A DNA stretch of 64,000 nt from Neocallimastix lanati (nom. inval.) (taxonomy: Eukaryota > Neocallimastigomycota > Neocallimastigomycetes > Neocallimastigales > Neocallimastigaceae): the NCBI GenBank assembly GCA_016946835.1, contig JACVTC010000142.1, forward strand, positions 1-64,000, in the 5' to 3' direction. The first letter of the stretch is position 1. Every line of letters begins with the position of its first letter. The notes under the pieces were generated by a model that did not search any database, was not told where the DNA came from, and saw nothing but the letters and a program-made list of their open reading frames with translations. This document shows positions 12,719 through 25,234 of this stretch, piece after piece. Position numbers and translations under genes: made by a program.

Positions 12719-12782
12719 ATCTCGCCCTTTAAGTCGAGCTCCTGCGAAAATCATTTCTTGAGGGGAGTTCTATAACAAAGGG

Positions 12783-13671
12783 TTAATATTTATGTCTTAC
12801 AATGAAATCATTGGCATGGTCTTCATTCTTAATAGATTCTTGATCCTTTGTTCTTGTCTTATTTTTCTTATTTTTTCTAAAGTATTCTTGGATTAATTGA
12901 TTATCTAAAATTTGATCTTCATCTATCCAAGAGTCTTCATTTGATCCTTTCCAAGAGATAAGAAAACGATTCTTTCCTTTATAAGTTCTCATATTAATTA
13001 TTTTATCTGGAATCATATCAGAATTATTTGTAGTTAAATTTATACTCTTTCGTTTATTAACATTTCTATCTTCAAATTCATTTTCATAATAAGGTTCAAG
13101 TAAATAAACATGAAAAATTGGATGACAATACATATTATTAAGTAGTTTAAGTTTGTACGCTAAGGGACTAACTTTTTCAATTATTTCAAAAGGACTTATC
13201 AATTGATCGGCTAGTTTTCTTTTAACATTCTTGGTAGTAGATCCTTTAAGTAACCAAACTTTTTTACCGACTTCGAAATTAGGGGAAGGAAGTCTTTTCA
13301 AATCGGCGTATTTTTTATAAGTTTTCTTAGCTTCTTCTAAGTTTCTTTTTAAAAATTCAATATTTTTATTAATATCTAATATTCTTTTTTCAGCTCTACT
13401 TGGTCTTTCTGAGGATGGAATCTCAGGACTAAATTTAGGATTAAAACCATAGTTTGCGAAGAATGGTGATTGATTTATTGATTGATGTAAAGTATTATTG
13501 TAAGCGAATTCAGCGAAAGGTAGTAAATCGACCCAATTATTTTGCCTTTCATTTATGAAACAACGAAGATATTGTTCCAATATTCCGTTCACCCTCTCCG
13601 TTTGACCATCAGTCTCCGGATGGTTGGAGGTAGAAAGAGAATGAGTAATATCAAGAAGTTTACATAAGCTC
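12783..13671 (-). pseudogene. Element P: C-terminal integrase fragment with divergent chromodomain
   Basis: The open frame runs leftward from about 13671 to the stop at 12783. It starts inside the integrase core (LCKLLDITHS), keeps the last catalytic Glu region (HPETDGQTERVNG), then the GPY/F-like tail, and ends in a chromodomain-like segment (MRTYKGKNRFLISWKG). The first two catalytic Asp, RT, protease and gag are missing. The fragment stops at a head-to-head junction with Q. Its sequence is clearly different from the A/E/Q integrases, so it is another chromovirus lineage. Its LTR follows at 12718. Confidence 0.85.
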
Positions 13672-14189
13672 TAAAGACTCTAGACATAAGCCTTACGGTT
13701 TTCTTAATCCTCTGTACATTCCTTGTAAACCCTGGACTTCTATTTCAATGGATTTCATTACTAATCTTCCCGTTTCTAATGGTTACACTTGTATCTTTGT
13801 TGTCACAGACAGATTTACTAAAATGAGTCACTTTATTCCGTTCCCTAAAGTACCTTCTGCTACTGATACGGCTTCTGCTTTTATGAACAATATTTTTCGT
13901 ATTCATGGACTACCCTCTGAAATCATTTCTGATAGAGGTACTCAATTCACTTCAAAATTTTGGTCAGCTATTTGTAAATCTTTCAATATCACAACGAAAC
14001 TTGCTTCTCCCTTCCATCACCAAACCAACGGTTTAACGGAGAAGGTGAACTCCGTTATTGAATAATACTTAAGATGTTATTCAAACTTCAAATGTTCTGA
14101 TTGGTATAATTTTTTATTCTTAGCAGAATTCAGTTATAATAATTCAATTCAAGAATCAAATAAGTACTCACCTTTTTATGCAAACTATG

Positions 14190-14959
14190 TATAAAGTGTT
14201 TTATGATAAAACAGATTATAATAATACAAAAACACTAATATAAAATAAATTCTTTTTATTAAAAATATTTGGTTTATTAAAAATCTTTTATTAAATAGTT
14301 CTTATTATGTTATGAACTATCAAATTATAAAAAATAACAATTACATTTTTTCAATTAAAGAAAATTTACAATATTTATATTTTTTCTTAATTATATTCTA
14401 ATATATTAAATTAAATTAATTTACATATATTCAATTTAAATATTAATAATAATTAATTTTATAAAATAATAAAATATTTAAACTAAAACTAATTATAGTA
14501 TAATTTTCTAATTAACTATTTTTTATTATAACTATTTTTTATTATAACTATTTAAATATTTTAACTAATTTAAAATTAAACTAAAAACTATTAATAATAT
14601 TAAACAATACTATTTAAATAAATAAAAATTTAACAATAACAGATTTGGCGAATTTTTTGTGACTAAATTATTTAATTTCATATTTAATAAATATAAATTT
14701 AAATAATTTAAGTTCTAATTTATAATTTTAAATTCCAATTATTAATTTAAGGAGAAATAATTATTTAAAGTATTTAATTCATGTACGTAAATTTGATGTA
14801 TGATTTTTCGTTTATATAAATTTATTGAAATATGCTTTAATTCATAAATTAATGTAAATTACATAATTTTATTCAAGATATCGTGGAAAAAATTTCATAC
14901 ATAAATTAATGTAATAATGAATTACATAAATTTATTAAAGATATAAAGATATCTTTAAA
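14190..14959. repeat. Solo LTR M1 inserted in Q integrase
   Basis: Begins TATAAAGTG and ends ATCTTTAAA, both one base away from the TG...CA ends of related LTRs. CTATG (14185-14189 and 14960-14964) is the target duplication. Related to M2 and to family K. Confidence 0.8.
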
Positions 14960-15483
14960 CTATGGATATTATAAAGAGTTTTATGTCAAAACAGATTATA
15001 ATAATACAAAACACTCTATATATATAATAAATTCTTTTATTAAAAATAATTGTTTTATAAAAAATCTTTTATTAAATAGTTCTTATTATGTTATGAACTA
15101 TTAAATCGTTAAAAATAACAATTAAGTTCTTTCAATTAAAGAAAATTTACAATATTTATATTTTTTTTTAATTATATTCTAATATATTAAATTAATTTAA
15201 TTTACATATATTTAATTTAAATATTAATAATAATTAATTTTATGAAATAATAAAATATTTAAACCAAAACTAATTATAGTATAATTTTTTAGTTAACTAT
15301 TTTTTATTATAACTATTTAAATATTTTAACTAATTTAAAATTAAACTAAAAACTATTAATAATAATAAACTATACTATTGTAAAGATGTGATTATCCCAA
15401 TCACATTTTAAATTAAAAAATTTTTCTTGTTTAATTCAAAAATGTAAATTATTCTTTGATTTATAAAATAATAAGCAAAGTAA

Positions 15484-17044
15484 TGATATAAAACAAATAT
15501 GTGTAGTAACATATTTGTATATTTAATAATAATTATTAAATATTAAATTTATATCTTTTTGATAATAATTATTTTATTTTATTTTATTTCAATATATATT
15601 ATTATAATTATTGATAACAGTATAATATATTAATTAATATTATAATGTTATACTAAAGTTGTAGTTAAATTCTAACTTTTAAGAAAGAACTGTTTAACAA
15701 CTTTTAATGATAAAAATTATAAAAAAAAACTTTGTTTATTTTTTTATAAAAATAAACTATTAATTTTACACGAAATTTATTTTATAAATAATTACACAAA
15801 AATTATTTATTATTCGAAGAAGTTATATTTTCAATAATATAACTTAAAAACATTAATTATTTATTATTTAATATTTTAATAACATTTCATTCTATTTAAC
15901 TAATTATTTCTTCTCTTTCATAAAAAGTCCCCTTCTAAATGTTTATTTACATTTTCTTTTTATGAATTATTATTCTTTTTAGATTAATAAAGTTCATAAC
16001 TTAATTTAATATATTTTTTAATAATATAATATAGCAAAAACATAAAATAATATATAATAAGGTTTAAAGATAATAAATTATACTAATTTAGAATAATTAA
16101 AATATAGTTTTAATATAACTTTAAAGAATATAAAAAAATAAATTAATATAACTTTTCTAATACATTAATTTGATACATTAGTATTGATTTTCTTTGTTTA
16201 CATTTTTTATAAAATTTACTTAATGAAAATTATTTATCAATTATAATAATTATAATACTTTAATTTATATAAAATTTATATAGTTCTATATATTAGAATA
16301 TATAATTAATATATTACCTATTTCTTATAAATTAAATTATTTATATTAAAAATAGAGAACTCTCTTGTAAATTTTTAGGAATTAGAATTATTATTTTAAT
16401 TGTATGAATATTATAATTTTATTAATAAAATTTACTAAACTACCATTATTTAAAACCCACTGCTTATAAATTATTGCATATAAAAGTCCCGCATATCAAA
16501 AATTATATTATTATTTACAGTAACAATCGCGTTGATACCAAACGAACAATTAGGAATTATAGATACAAAAGAAAATAAAATTTTAAAAATTATTATTTAT
16601 ATTAATTAAAACTTATATTTTCTTTTAAAAAAAATATATATTTTAATTTTTAGCAAGGGCATTTCTGATATAAAACAAATATGTGTAGTAACATATTTGT
16701 ATATTTAATAATAATTATTAAATATTAAATTTATATCTTTTTGATAATTATTTTATTTTATTTTATTTCAATATATATTATTATAATTATAATAATTATA
16801 ATACTTTAATTCATATAAAATTTATATAGTTCTATATATTAGAATATATAATTAATATATTACCTATTTCTTATAAATTAAATTATTTATATTAAAAATA
16901 GAGAACTCTCTTTTAAGTTTTTAGGAATTAGAATTATTATTTTAATTGTACGAATATTATAATTTTATTAATAAAATTTACTAAACTACCATTATTTAAA
17001 ACCTACTGCTTATAAATTATTGCACATAAAAGTCCCGCATATCA
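15484..17044 (+). mobile_element. Element R: miniature LTR retrotransposon (TRIM-like)
   Basis: Two LTRs of about 380 bp (15484-16498, enlarged by insertion S, and 16666-17044) start TGATATAAAACAAATATG and end CCCGCATATCA. Only 167 bp lie between them, ending in the polypurine-like TAGCAAGGGCATTTC. GTAA flanks the element on both sides (15480-15483 and 17045-17048). No coding capacity, so it must be mobilised in trans. The polypurine context resembles that of F, G and B, which may name its helper group. No TGG-type primer site is obvious next to the left LTR. It is inserted in the L solo LTR. Confidence 0.85.
15612..16239. repeat. Solo LTR S inside the left LTR of R
   Basis: Starts TGATAACAG, ends TTATTTATCA, 628 bp, flanked by ATTAT (15607-15611 and 16240-16244). 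The right LTR of R lacks it and shows the empty site. Confidence 0.82.
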
Positions 17045-18938
17045 GTAAATAAATCATATGAACTAAATTTTTGAATTATATTCTTTAAGCCACAAGATAA
17101 ATTTTAATGTAATAATTTTTATAAAATTTAATTCTGAGAAAATTATTGTTGTAAAATAATTTAAATGAATTAATTAAAGTTTAAAACAAAATAAATTAAT
17201 AATTTATTTTGTGAAAATTAAGTTTCAAAATTTAATCATGACTCCTTTAACATTGTTTTTAAATCGAAAATAAATAAAGACTTTACTTATAATATTAAAA
17301 TAATAAATAGATAATAAATGTACTTAATTTTAATTATTTAGTATTTAGTTTAATTAATAATTATATTTTTCTAAATTTAGCTATAGTTTATAAATTTATT
17401 ATTTAATAAAATTCATTAGAATAGTTTTATATTAAAATATATGTAATTTATATAAAATAATATATAATATATTATCAATGTATTTAGGAAAAGTATAAAT
17501 AGAAGATACTTTTCACATTTTTTCTCGATGTAATTATTATTGAACAAATAACTATTAATAAATATTAAATATTAATAAAATATATTTTTAATAAAAAATT
17601 TTTTAATAAAATAAAATTTATTGTGACTTTGTTATTGTAATCTATTTTAGTATTTTCTTTTACAACTATTTAAATAAATAAAATATTTATCAATAACAGA
17701 TTTGGCGAATTTTTTGTGACTAAATTATTTAATTTCATATTTAATAAATATAAATTTAAATAATTTAAGTTCTAATTTATAATTTTAAATTTCAATTATT
17801 AATTTAAGGAGAAGTAATTATTTAAAGTATTTAATTCATGTACGTAAATTTGATGTATGATTTTTCCTTTACATAAATTTATTGAAATATGTTTCAATTC
17901 ATAAATTAATGTAAATTACATAATTTTATTCAAGATATCGTGGAAAAAAATTTCATACATAAATTAATGTAATAATGTATTACATAAATTTATTAAAGAT
18001 ATAAAGATTTACAGATATAATCCAAGATATTCACCATCAATTCCAAACAGACAGATGTTCTCGAGCTGATGAATTTACAAAAGATCTTTCAGAATTATTT
18101 AAATCACTTAATGAAAATTTACAACAAACAAGAAAAAAGCAAGAAGAATTTGCAAACAAACATCGTTTTGAAACTCCAAATTTTAAACCTGGTGATAAAG
18201 CGTGGATCAATAGTTCACTTATAATTCATAATGGAAACAAAAAATTTAAGCCTAGAAAACTTGGTCCTTATAAAATCATTAAGAAAATTTCTCTCGTTTC
18301 ATATAAGTTAGACTTACCAAAAAATATCAGAATCCATCCTGTAATACATGTTTCTAAACTTGAACCATTTTATGAAGATCACTTTGGAAGAAAAAAAGAA
18401 CCACCACCACCGGTAATTGTTGATAATGAAGAAGAATACGAAGTTGAAAAAATTCTTGAAAAAAGAGAGCATTATGGCAAAACTCAATATCTTATTAAAT
18501 GGAAAGGCTATCCTTTATCTGAAGCATCTTGGGAACCCGAAGCAAATTTAAATTGTCCTAAACTCTTAAAAGAATTTAACAAAAATAACTAAAATTAAAA
18601 CTTGAAAATGAATCTTTACTTTATTAATATCAAACTTATATTAATTTATTAATATCAATATTACTAAATATTATTTTATATTATTAAATATTATTAATAT
18701 TCATGTATTCTTATTATATATTATCATGTAACTTTATTAATATCATATAATTTTATTTTTTTAAAAAAAAGTTCATACTATAAAATAGTTAATTATTATT
18801 AATTTTATTTTATTTTATTTCAGTATAGTTTAGTTTAGTTAGCTTAATTTTAGTATAAGTTATGTCTAACTGTTAGATTCGTCTGGTATCCGAATCCTGG
18901 ACCATGTAACGAAATCTTCAGTTTGTAAAATTAGAACC

Positions 18939-18994
18939 TTGGTTCAATGGTTAGTTACCTTGACCATAACTAATACTTCATGGGTTTGACTCAC
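18939..18994 (+). other. tRNA-like A-box/B-box pair in the LTR of Q
   Basis: TTGGTTCAATGGTTAG (A-box-like) and GGGTTTGACTCAC (B-box-like) lie about 29 bases apart, starting about 34 bases inside the LTR. The first word is nearly the same as in the E LTR. The T arm pairs poorly, so it is degenerate. Confidence 0.65.
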
Positions 18995-19181
18995 ACCTCA
19001 ACCCATTTTGAAAAATTTAATTATTCTATTAATTATTAATAATAACTTTTTGAATATTCTTTCTGTATAAATTATAGAAAGTTAAAGATTCTTTCGGTTC
19101 GTAATTCAACCGAAATGAATTTAGAAATTCTTATTTTAAAAATTATTTTATTATTTTTTTATGAGTGTAACGAATTCTAAA

Positions 19182-20727
19182 TGTTAAGGTTTTAGAGAAT
19201 TAAATAAAAATAAAAGTAAAAGAAACACAAATTTTATTTATTTATTTATTATTTTATTTATTAATTTTATTAATTGATTGATGATTTTTAAAAATTGGTA
19301 GCAAAATTTACAACTATTTATACTTTTTTTCAAGGCATAAAAGTTGTGCTTGCCTCTAAATTACATTTTATTTTTTTTTTTTATAAAAACTATTAAATTT
19401 AAATTGATTTTTATAATCAATTATATAAAATTTAATTATAACAATATAAATAAAATACATTTATAATATTAATAAAACTTTTTTTTTTAATAATCTATCT
19501 AAAATATTACTAATAAGAATTTATTTAATTGGTTATAATTTTTATTACAATCTGTTAAAATATTCAAATAAAAATGAAAATATTATTCTAATATAAAGGT
19601 TTTTAATAAAATAAAATATTTGTCAATATAAAATAAAACCTTTCGATATAAAGTTTTATAATAAAAGTTAAAATATAATATATAAATTTTTAATTATCAA
19701 TATATAAAAATATTATTAATACAAATTTTCATTATTAATATAAAAATAAAAATAATAAGATTTATTATTAATATTGCTAACATAAGTTTTAAATATATAA
19801 AAATATTACTATTAATATAAGATTTAATATAAAAATATAAAGTTTAATATAATTTTTGATTTAATTTTTGATCTTTGAATTTAAAAATATATTAAAGTAC
19901 AAAAATAATAATGTACACATAATGTATTAGAAATTGTTGAAATTACAACTGAATTAAATTTCAATTTCAATTAATTTCAATTAAATTATTAATAACAAAA
20001 TAAATTAATAAAAATTTATAATTCATTAATTATTCTTTAAATTTTATTTATTTTATAATATTATAAGTTATTTGATCATCTTAGGACCAGCTTAGGCCTA
20101 CTGATTCTAATGATATCATATTAAACTTAAATATTATTAATAAATAAAATATTTATCCAACATGATCATTTGGCCATGTCATCCTTGATTCATAAATTAA
20201 TGTTTATATATTAATTTATGTTATATTGATTTAATTAATTATTAATTATTAATTATTATATTAAATATTTAATTTTAATATTATATTATATATATTAGCT
20301 AATATATTAGATTAAAAAATATAATTTATTTATATTAAACATATTCTTATATTAAATATTATTATTATCAACTTTATATTATTATTATCAATATTCTCAA
20401 ACTTACAAAGTATAAAAAGAAAATTCAAATTTATCTTTTTGTTCTTTGTAAGGTTATAGTTAACCTATTATAATATAACTATATATTTTTCTTATTAATA
20501 AATAAAAATTTTTTATCATATTAAACCAATTATTAGTTTTAATTAAGTGTTTAATTAAACAAATTTAACTTTATAACTCTTTTACTTTAGTAATTTATTT
20601 ATATCTATATAGTTATATTATATAGATATATCAACCTGATTCCGTCATTAAATTCAATCTGTCTACTTCTTAACAGAAATGAATCGTAGATTTAATTAAG
20701 AATGCATTATTTGGTACATTCTTATCA
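19182..20727 (-). repeat. Solo LTR U, same family as element G LTRs
   Basis: Relative to G it is inverted: plus-strand start TGTTAAGG, end TTCTTATCA. TAAA flanks both sides (19178-19181 and 20728-20731). It contains a nested T-family solo LTR. Confidence 0.87.
19935..20675. repeat. Solo LTR, family T (copy 1), nested in U
   Basis: TGTTGAAATTACAACTG to CTTCTTAACA, flanked by GAAAT on both sides (19930-19934 and 20676-20680). In the G LTR the same family sits one base away, in the same orientation relative to the host LTR. Confidence 0.85.
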
Positions 20728-21106
20728 TAAATGATTTATACCGGATATTCTTAATCTACAAAAATAAAATTTTGTAGAATTGAATAAGCGTATAAATACT
20801 AAGAAAAATAAGAAAAATTTAAGAAATTTAAAAATAAATATGTTTTATTAGAACACAAAATTGTTTTATTAAAAATATTATTTTGTTTTAATATTAATAT
20901 TTATTTATTTAATTATTAATTTTATTTAATTTAATAAAAGAAAAATAATTCTTAAAACTAATAAAATAATAAAATAAAATATTTATTATTTATAATAATT
21001 TATTTAAATTTTAATAATAATAATTTTGATTATTAATAACTAATAAACTAATAAAATATATAAAATAATTTATTGATATTATTAATAATCATAATTTGAT
21101 TATTAA

Positions 21107-22517
21107 TGTAAAGAGTTTAGGAGAAACAAATTACAAATAACAAAATACACAAAATATTTAAAAACACGTAATAAAAAAATTCCTTTTTAATAAATAATCT
21201 TTTATTAAATTTAAAAATAAATCTCTTCTCGTTATTAACTATTTGATAGTCAATAACTAATACATCGATTTAATTATAGAAATTTACATGTATTTATAAT
21301 TTTTTATGATTATATTATAATATATTATTTCTATCTAATTTACATATATTACTATTTATTTATAAACAAAATATTTATTAATAATTTTATTAAATAATAA
21401 TTAACTAAAACTAAACAATAATTATAACAGAATTAATAATTACAATTATTTTATTATTTTAATATTTAGTATTATTTTTCAATAAAGTTTTAAAACAAAT
21501 AATTAAATTTAAAAAATATTATTTCTGGTATAGTTGTTAGTAACTAATACCATGAATCAAACTACTTAGGGTTCGATTCACATTTATTATTATTTTATAG
21601 TTTTATTCTAAAAAATATCTAGAAGATTCTTTATAGTTCAAGAAATTACTAGAATTTCTTGATAATTCTTGTGTTTAATTAATTAAAATTTATTCTATTA
21701 AATTCTTAATTCTATTGTTTTCTATTTTTTCTAAATTTTTCGATTTTTAAGAACTTTTTAGAAACTTTTATTTTTATTTTTTAATAACTTTAACTTTTGA
21801 AAAAAAATATAAATATGAGTAAAATTCTTATTAACAAATATTCTTTTCTTTGTGTTTTTTATTTTAATTTTGTTTAGTTAATAAAACTTAATTTTTTAAT
21901 AAAACTTTTTTTAATATTAATACTATATCAACCCTTGCGGCTTATAGTATTATAATAAATATAATTAATAAAATAATTATAATAAAAGAAAAAAAATAAA
22001 TAAAAAATAAAATAATTTTTGTTTTTTTTGAGTGTTATTATATTTATTATAATATTTTGTTATAATAATTAATTCAATAAACTTTCAACTTATTTATAAT
22101 AATAATTAAATTCAATAAAAATTCATTTATTAGATATTTATTATATAAATATTATTAATACTAATGTTTATATATTTACAATTCTAAACTATTTTTATAA
22201 ACTATTTAAACTAATTTTAACTATTTAAAACTATTCCGAAATTAATTTTAAAGTATTTTAAACTAACTAAACTAAGTTAAATAGAATAATTATTTTAAAT
22301 AAACTAAACTAAATTAACTAACTTAAATAAATTATTTAAATTAAATTTATTATCCAAAATTATTTAAATAATAATTTTTCCTTTATGAAAAGTTTACATA
22401 AATTTATAATTAATTTTCACTTAATTTTCATATACGTAAATCATAAATTTATGTAATTTTATTACATTAATTAATTATTTAATAATTAATTATTAAAGAT
22501 TTTATTAAATCTTTACA
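21107..22517. repeat. Solo LTR, family K (copy 1), with an inner insertion
   Basis: TGTAAAGAG to AAATCTTTACA, flanked by ATTAA (21102-21106 and 22518-22522). Without the inner insert it matches the 768-bp copy inside F at 49223-49990. Confidence 0.86.
21425..22063 (+). repeat. Insertion in K copy 1 carrying a tRNA-like sequence
   Basis: About 639 bp absent from the other K copy. AATAATTA precedes it (21417-21424) and ends it (to 22071), so up to 8 bases are duplicated. The ends TAACA and TGTTA are inverted. It holds TGGTATAGTTGTTAG (21526-21540) and GGTTCGATTCA (21569-21579), an A-box/B-box-like pair 29 bases apart. It could be a tRNA-derived SINE, a solo LTR of the A/E/Q group, or a small DNA transposon. 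Confidence 0.55.
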
Positions 22518-22522
22518 ATTAA

Positions 22523-23126
22523 TAATCTAATAAAATATATAAAAAAAGTTATTGAAATTATTAATAATAAAGAATAATTTATACGAAGTATTTACATGTT
22601 TTTATATTTTTCAATAATTTTAAACTATTTACATTTATAAACAATAAAATAAATAAAATGAATAATTGTTATAAATATTTACAAATAAAGTATTAAAATA
22701 AACAAGTTTTAATTATAATTTGTTTATAAAAGTTGAGTTATAAAATAAATAAAAAAATAATTATTTTAAATAAAAGTAATTTAAAGATTATTCAGCTATT
22801 TAATTTTAATTTTGAAAAGTTTATAAGTTTATTTATTATTTACAATTTATTAAAATTGTTTATTTAAGAATATTAATTATTAATTTATTTTAGTTTTAAT
22901 TAAAATTGTTAATGATTAATTAAATTATTATTATTTTATTTTCATTTATTTCTTTTAATTAATTTTCTTAATTTGATTTCGGGACTTCTAAAAGAATTAA
23001 TTTTGGGTTAAGTTAAATAATAATTTATTATTTATTATTTATTTTAATTTTATAATTTCATTATTTATCATAAATGATACAATTAATTCAAAAAGTATCA
23101 TAAAATATGGGAAAAGCAAGAGGGAA
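22523..23126. other. Non-coding AT-rich DNA
   Basis: No gene. Part resembles LTR interiors. It adjoins the truncated 3' end of element C. Confidence 0.5.
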
Positions 23127-24502
23127 TTACTCTTTTACGTGTTGTTCCAACGAACTAGAATAAATAACTAAATCATCAATATAGATAAAAACACATACAC
23201 CAATTAGATCAAAGTAAATTCTATTCATCTCCCTTTGGAAGGTTGCGGGAGCATTACAAAGACCAAACGGCATGACTTCAAAATTAAAATTGCCATACAA
23301 AGTAGTAAAACATGTAATATCTTTATCATCAGGATGCATCGGAATTTGATGATATCCTGAAAATAAGTCAATCGTAGATAATATTGAGGTATCACCACTG
23401 ATATAATAAAGTATGTCATCAATAAGAGGAAGAGCATATGCATCCTTTAAAGTACAGTTATTAATCTTCCTATAATCAACACACATTCTAACTTGTCCAT
23501 TTTTCTTCGGAACAAGTACAACAGGGGAAGACCAGGGAGAACTAGAAGGAACTATTAATTTATTATTAATTAATTTAATTAATTTTTTTTTTAATGCGTC
23601 AGCTTGTACTTTTGAAACACAATATGCGCGTTGTTTTATGGGTTCTGTTCCAGGAATTAAATTTATGTGAGGATATAATTTTGAGGACCCCAAATCATCA
23701 GTTTTCAACGCTAGCACACTAATATATTCTAAAAATAAATTTTCGACACTTGATTTTAGATGTTCTGGTAGTTTATTAATAATAGAATAAATCATCTCAA
23801 ATTTTGTCTTAGTATCGTTAATAGGTACGTTATCTTTGTTTTCTATTACTTCATTTGTTATGACTAAAAGTGCTGGTATTAAATAAGTATTAATATTGTG
23901 TAATTTATTTTTATATTCTTTATCATTTATTTTAGCTTTAAGTAATTTAGAAGGTTCATTTATTTCATCATTAAAATTTCTTTCTGAAATGTTTTTAAGT
24001 GAATTATGAGAATTTAATTTTGACATATCATTATTAATATTTTCAGTATTTATTTTAGGATTATTTATTTTTTTATAAATGATTTCGTTATTATTATTTT
24101 CAATATTATTTATTTTTCAGTAATTATTTTTGGATTATTTATTTTATTATAAGAGATATCATTATTATTTTTTTCAATATTATTTAAATTTGAATTAATA
24201 TTATTATCAATTATAGCGTCAAGAAAACATGATGGATCATCTTTAAAATTATTAATATGAATATTTGGAATATCAGATTCCACATAAATAAAGAAGGTAT
24301 TATTATCATTATTATTTATATCCAACTCATCATTTAATTCATTTTCATTAATGTCAGAACATTCATCACTTAAACTATCATCATTATTATTTTCATCTAG
24401 TTCTCGATCGCATTCATTTGTTTCATCAGTAGATTTAAGATTAACATCATAAAATAATGAGGCTAGTTTAACAAAATTATTATCATCATCAATATGATAC
24501 AA
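23127..24502 (-). pseudogene. Element C: reverse transcriptase fragment of a Ty3/gypsy element
   Basis: Reading leftward from 24502: an acidic, Asn-rich linker, a one-base slip near 24110, then the RT domain with PWSSPVVLVPKKNG, CVDYRKIN, DLFSGYHQI, MPFGLCNAPATFQREM and YIDD (about 23180). The frame ends at 23127, just after SSLEQHVKE, so thumb, RNase H and integrase are lost. The RT resembles F and G more than A and E by eye. On the other side it ends at the L-family LTR (24515-25234), beyond which lies a different element, D. Non-functional. Confidence 0.85.
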
Positions 24503-24514
24503 AGTATCATTTAC

Positions 24515-25234
24515 TGTAAAAGAAAATACTAAAATAGATTACAATAACAAAGTCACAATAAATTTTATTTTATTAAAAAATTTTTTATTAAAAATATATT
24601 TTATTAATATTTAATATTTATTAATAGTTATTTGTTCAATAATAATTACATCGAGAAAAAATGTGAAAAGTATCTTCTATTTATACTTTTCCTAAATACA
24701 TTGATAATATATTATATATTATTTTATATAAATTACATATATTTTAATATAAAACTATTCTAATGAATTTTATTAAATAATAAATTTATAAACTATAGCT
24801 AAATTTAGAAAAATATAATTATTAATTAAACTAAATACTAAATAATTAAAATTAAGTACATTTATTATCTATTTATTATTTTAATATTATAAGTAAAGTC
24901 TTTATTTATTTTCGATTTAAAAACAATGTTAAAGGAGTCATGATTAAATTTTGAAACTTAATTTTCACAAAATAAATTATTAATTTATTTTGTTTTAAAC
25001 TTTAATTAATTCATTTAAATTGTTTTACAACAATAATTTTCTCAGAATTAAATTTTATAAAAATTATTACATTAAAATTTATCTTGTGGCTTAAAGAATA
25101 TAATTCAAAAATTTAGTTCATATGATTTATTTACTTTGCTTATTATTTTATAAATCAAAGAATAATTTACATTTTTGAATTACACAAGAAAAATTTTTAA
25201 TTTAAAATGTGATTGGGATAATCACATCTTTACA
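24515..25234 (-). repeat. Solo LTR, family L (copy 3), at the C/D junction
   Basis: Inverted relative to copies 1 and 2: plus-strand TGTAAAAGAAAATAC to CACATCTTTACA. The flanks do not match (TTTAC on the left, CTAAC on the right), unlike copies 1 and 2, and different elements lie on either side. Confidence 0.8.

Larger units (their letters stand above)
15379..17664 (+). repeat. Solo LTR, family L (copy 1), nested in M2
   Basis: Starts TGTAAAGATGTGATT, ends TTCTTTTACA, target duplication ACTAT (15374-15378 and 17665-17669). About 720 bp without the inserted R, matching the intact copy at 27510-28230. Confidence 0.88.
14970..18013. repeat. Solo LTR M2 with nested insertions
   Basis: Starts TATAAAGAG, ends TTTACA, flanked by GATAT (14965-14969 and 18014-18018). 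About 750 bp once the nested L copy is removed. It lies one target site away from M1: CTATG and GATAT are consecutive in the original gene. Confidence 0.82.
13672..18592 (+). pseudogene. Element Q: integrase and chromodomain fragment, split by insertions
   Basis: Part 1 (13672-14189) reads SKDSRHKPYGF, DFITNLP, SDRGTQF and HQTNGLTEKV, with a TAA at 14063-14065 where E has Gln. It is cut at 14189 by solo LTR M1. The gene resumes at 18014 after M2 with YNPRYSPSIP, has a one-base deletion near 18060, then reads to the stop at 18590 through the GPY/F-like tail (LGPYKIIKKI) and a full chromodomain ([33 protein letters not shown]). Nearest relative in the window is E. Chromodomains of this type are known to guide integration to marked chromatin. 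RT and gag are absent upstream because of the junction with P. Confidence 0.9.
18593..20900 (+). other. 3' untranslated region, polypurine tract and 3' LTR of Q
   Basis: After the Q stop comes AT-rich DNA, then a segment shared with E (ATTCGTCTGGTATCCGAATC), a short purine stretch and the LTR start TGTAACGAAATC at 18905. The LTR holds a tRNA-like sequence, is split by solo LTR U (19182-20727), and continues with a TATA-like CGTATAAATAC at 20789. The far end is not defined. Confidence 0.6.
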
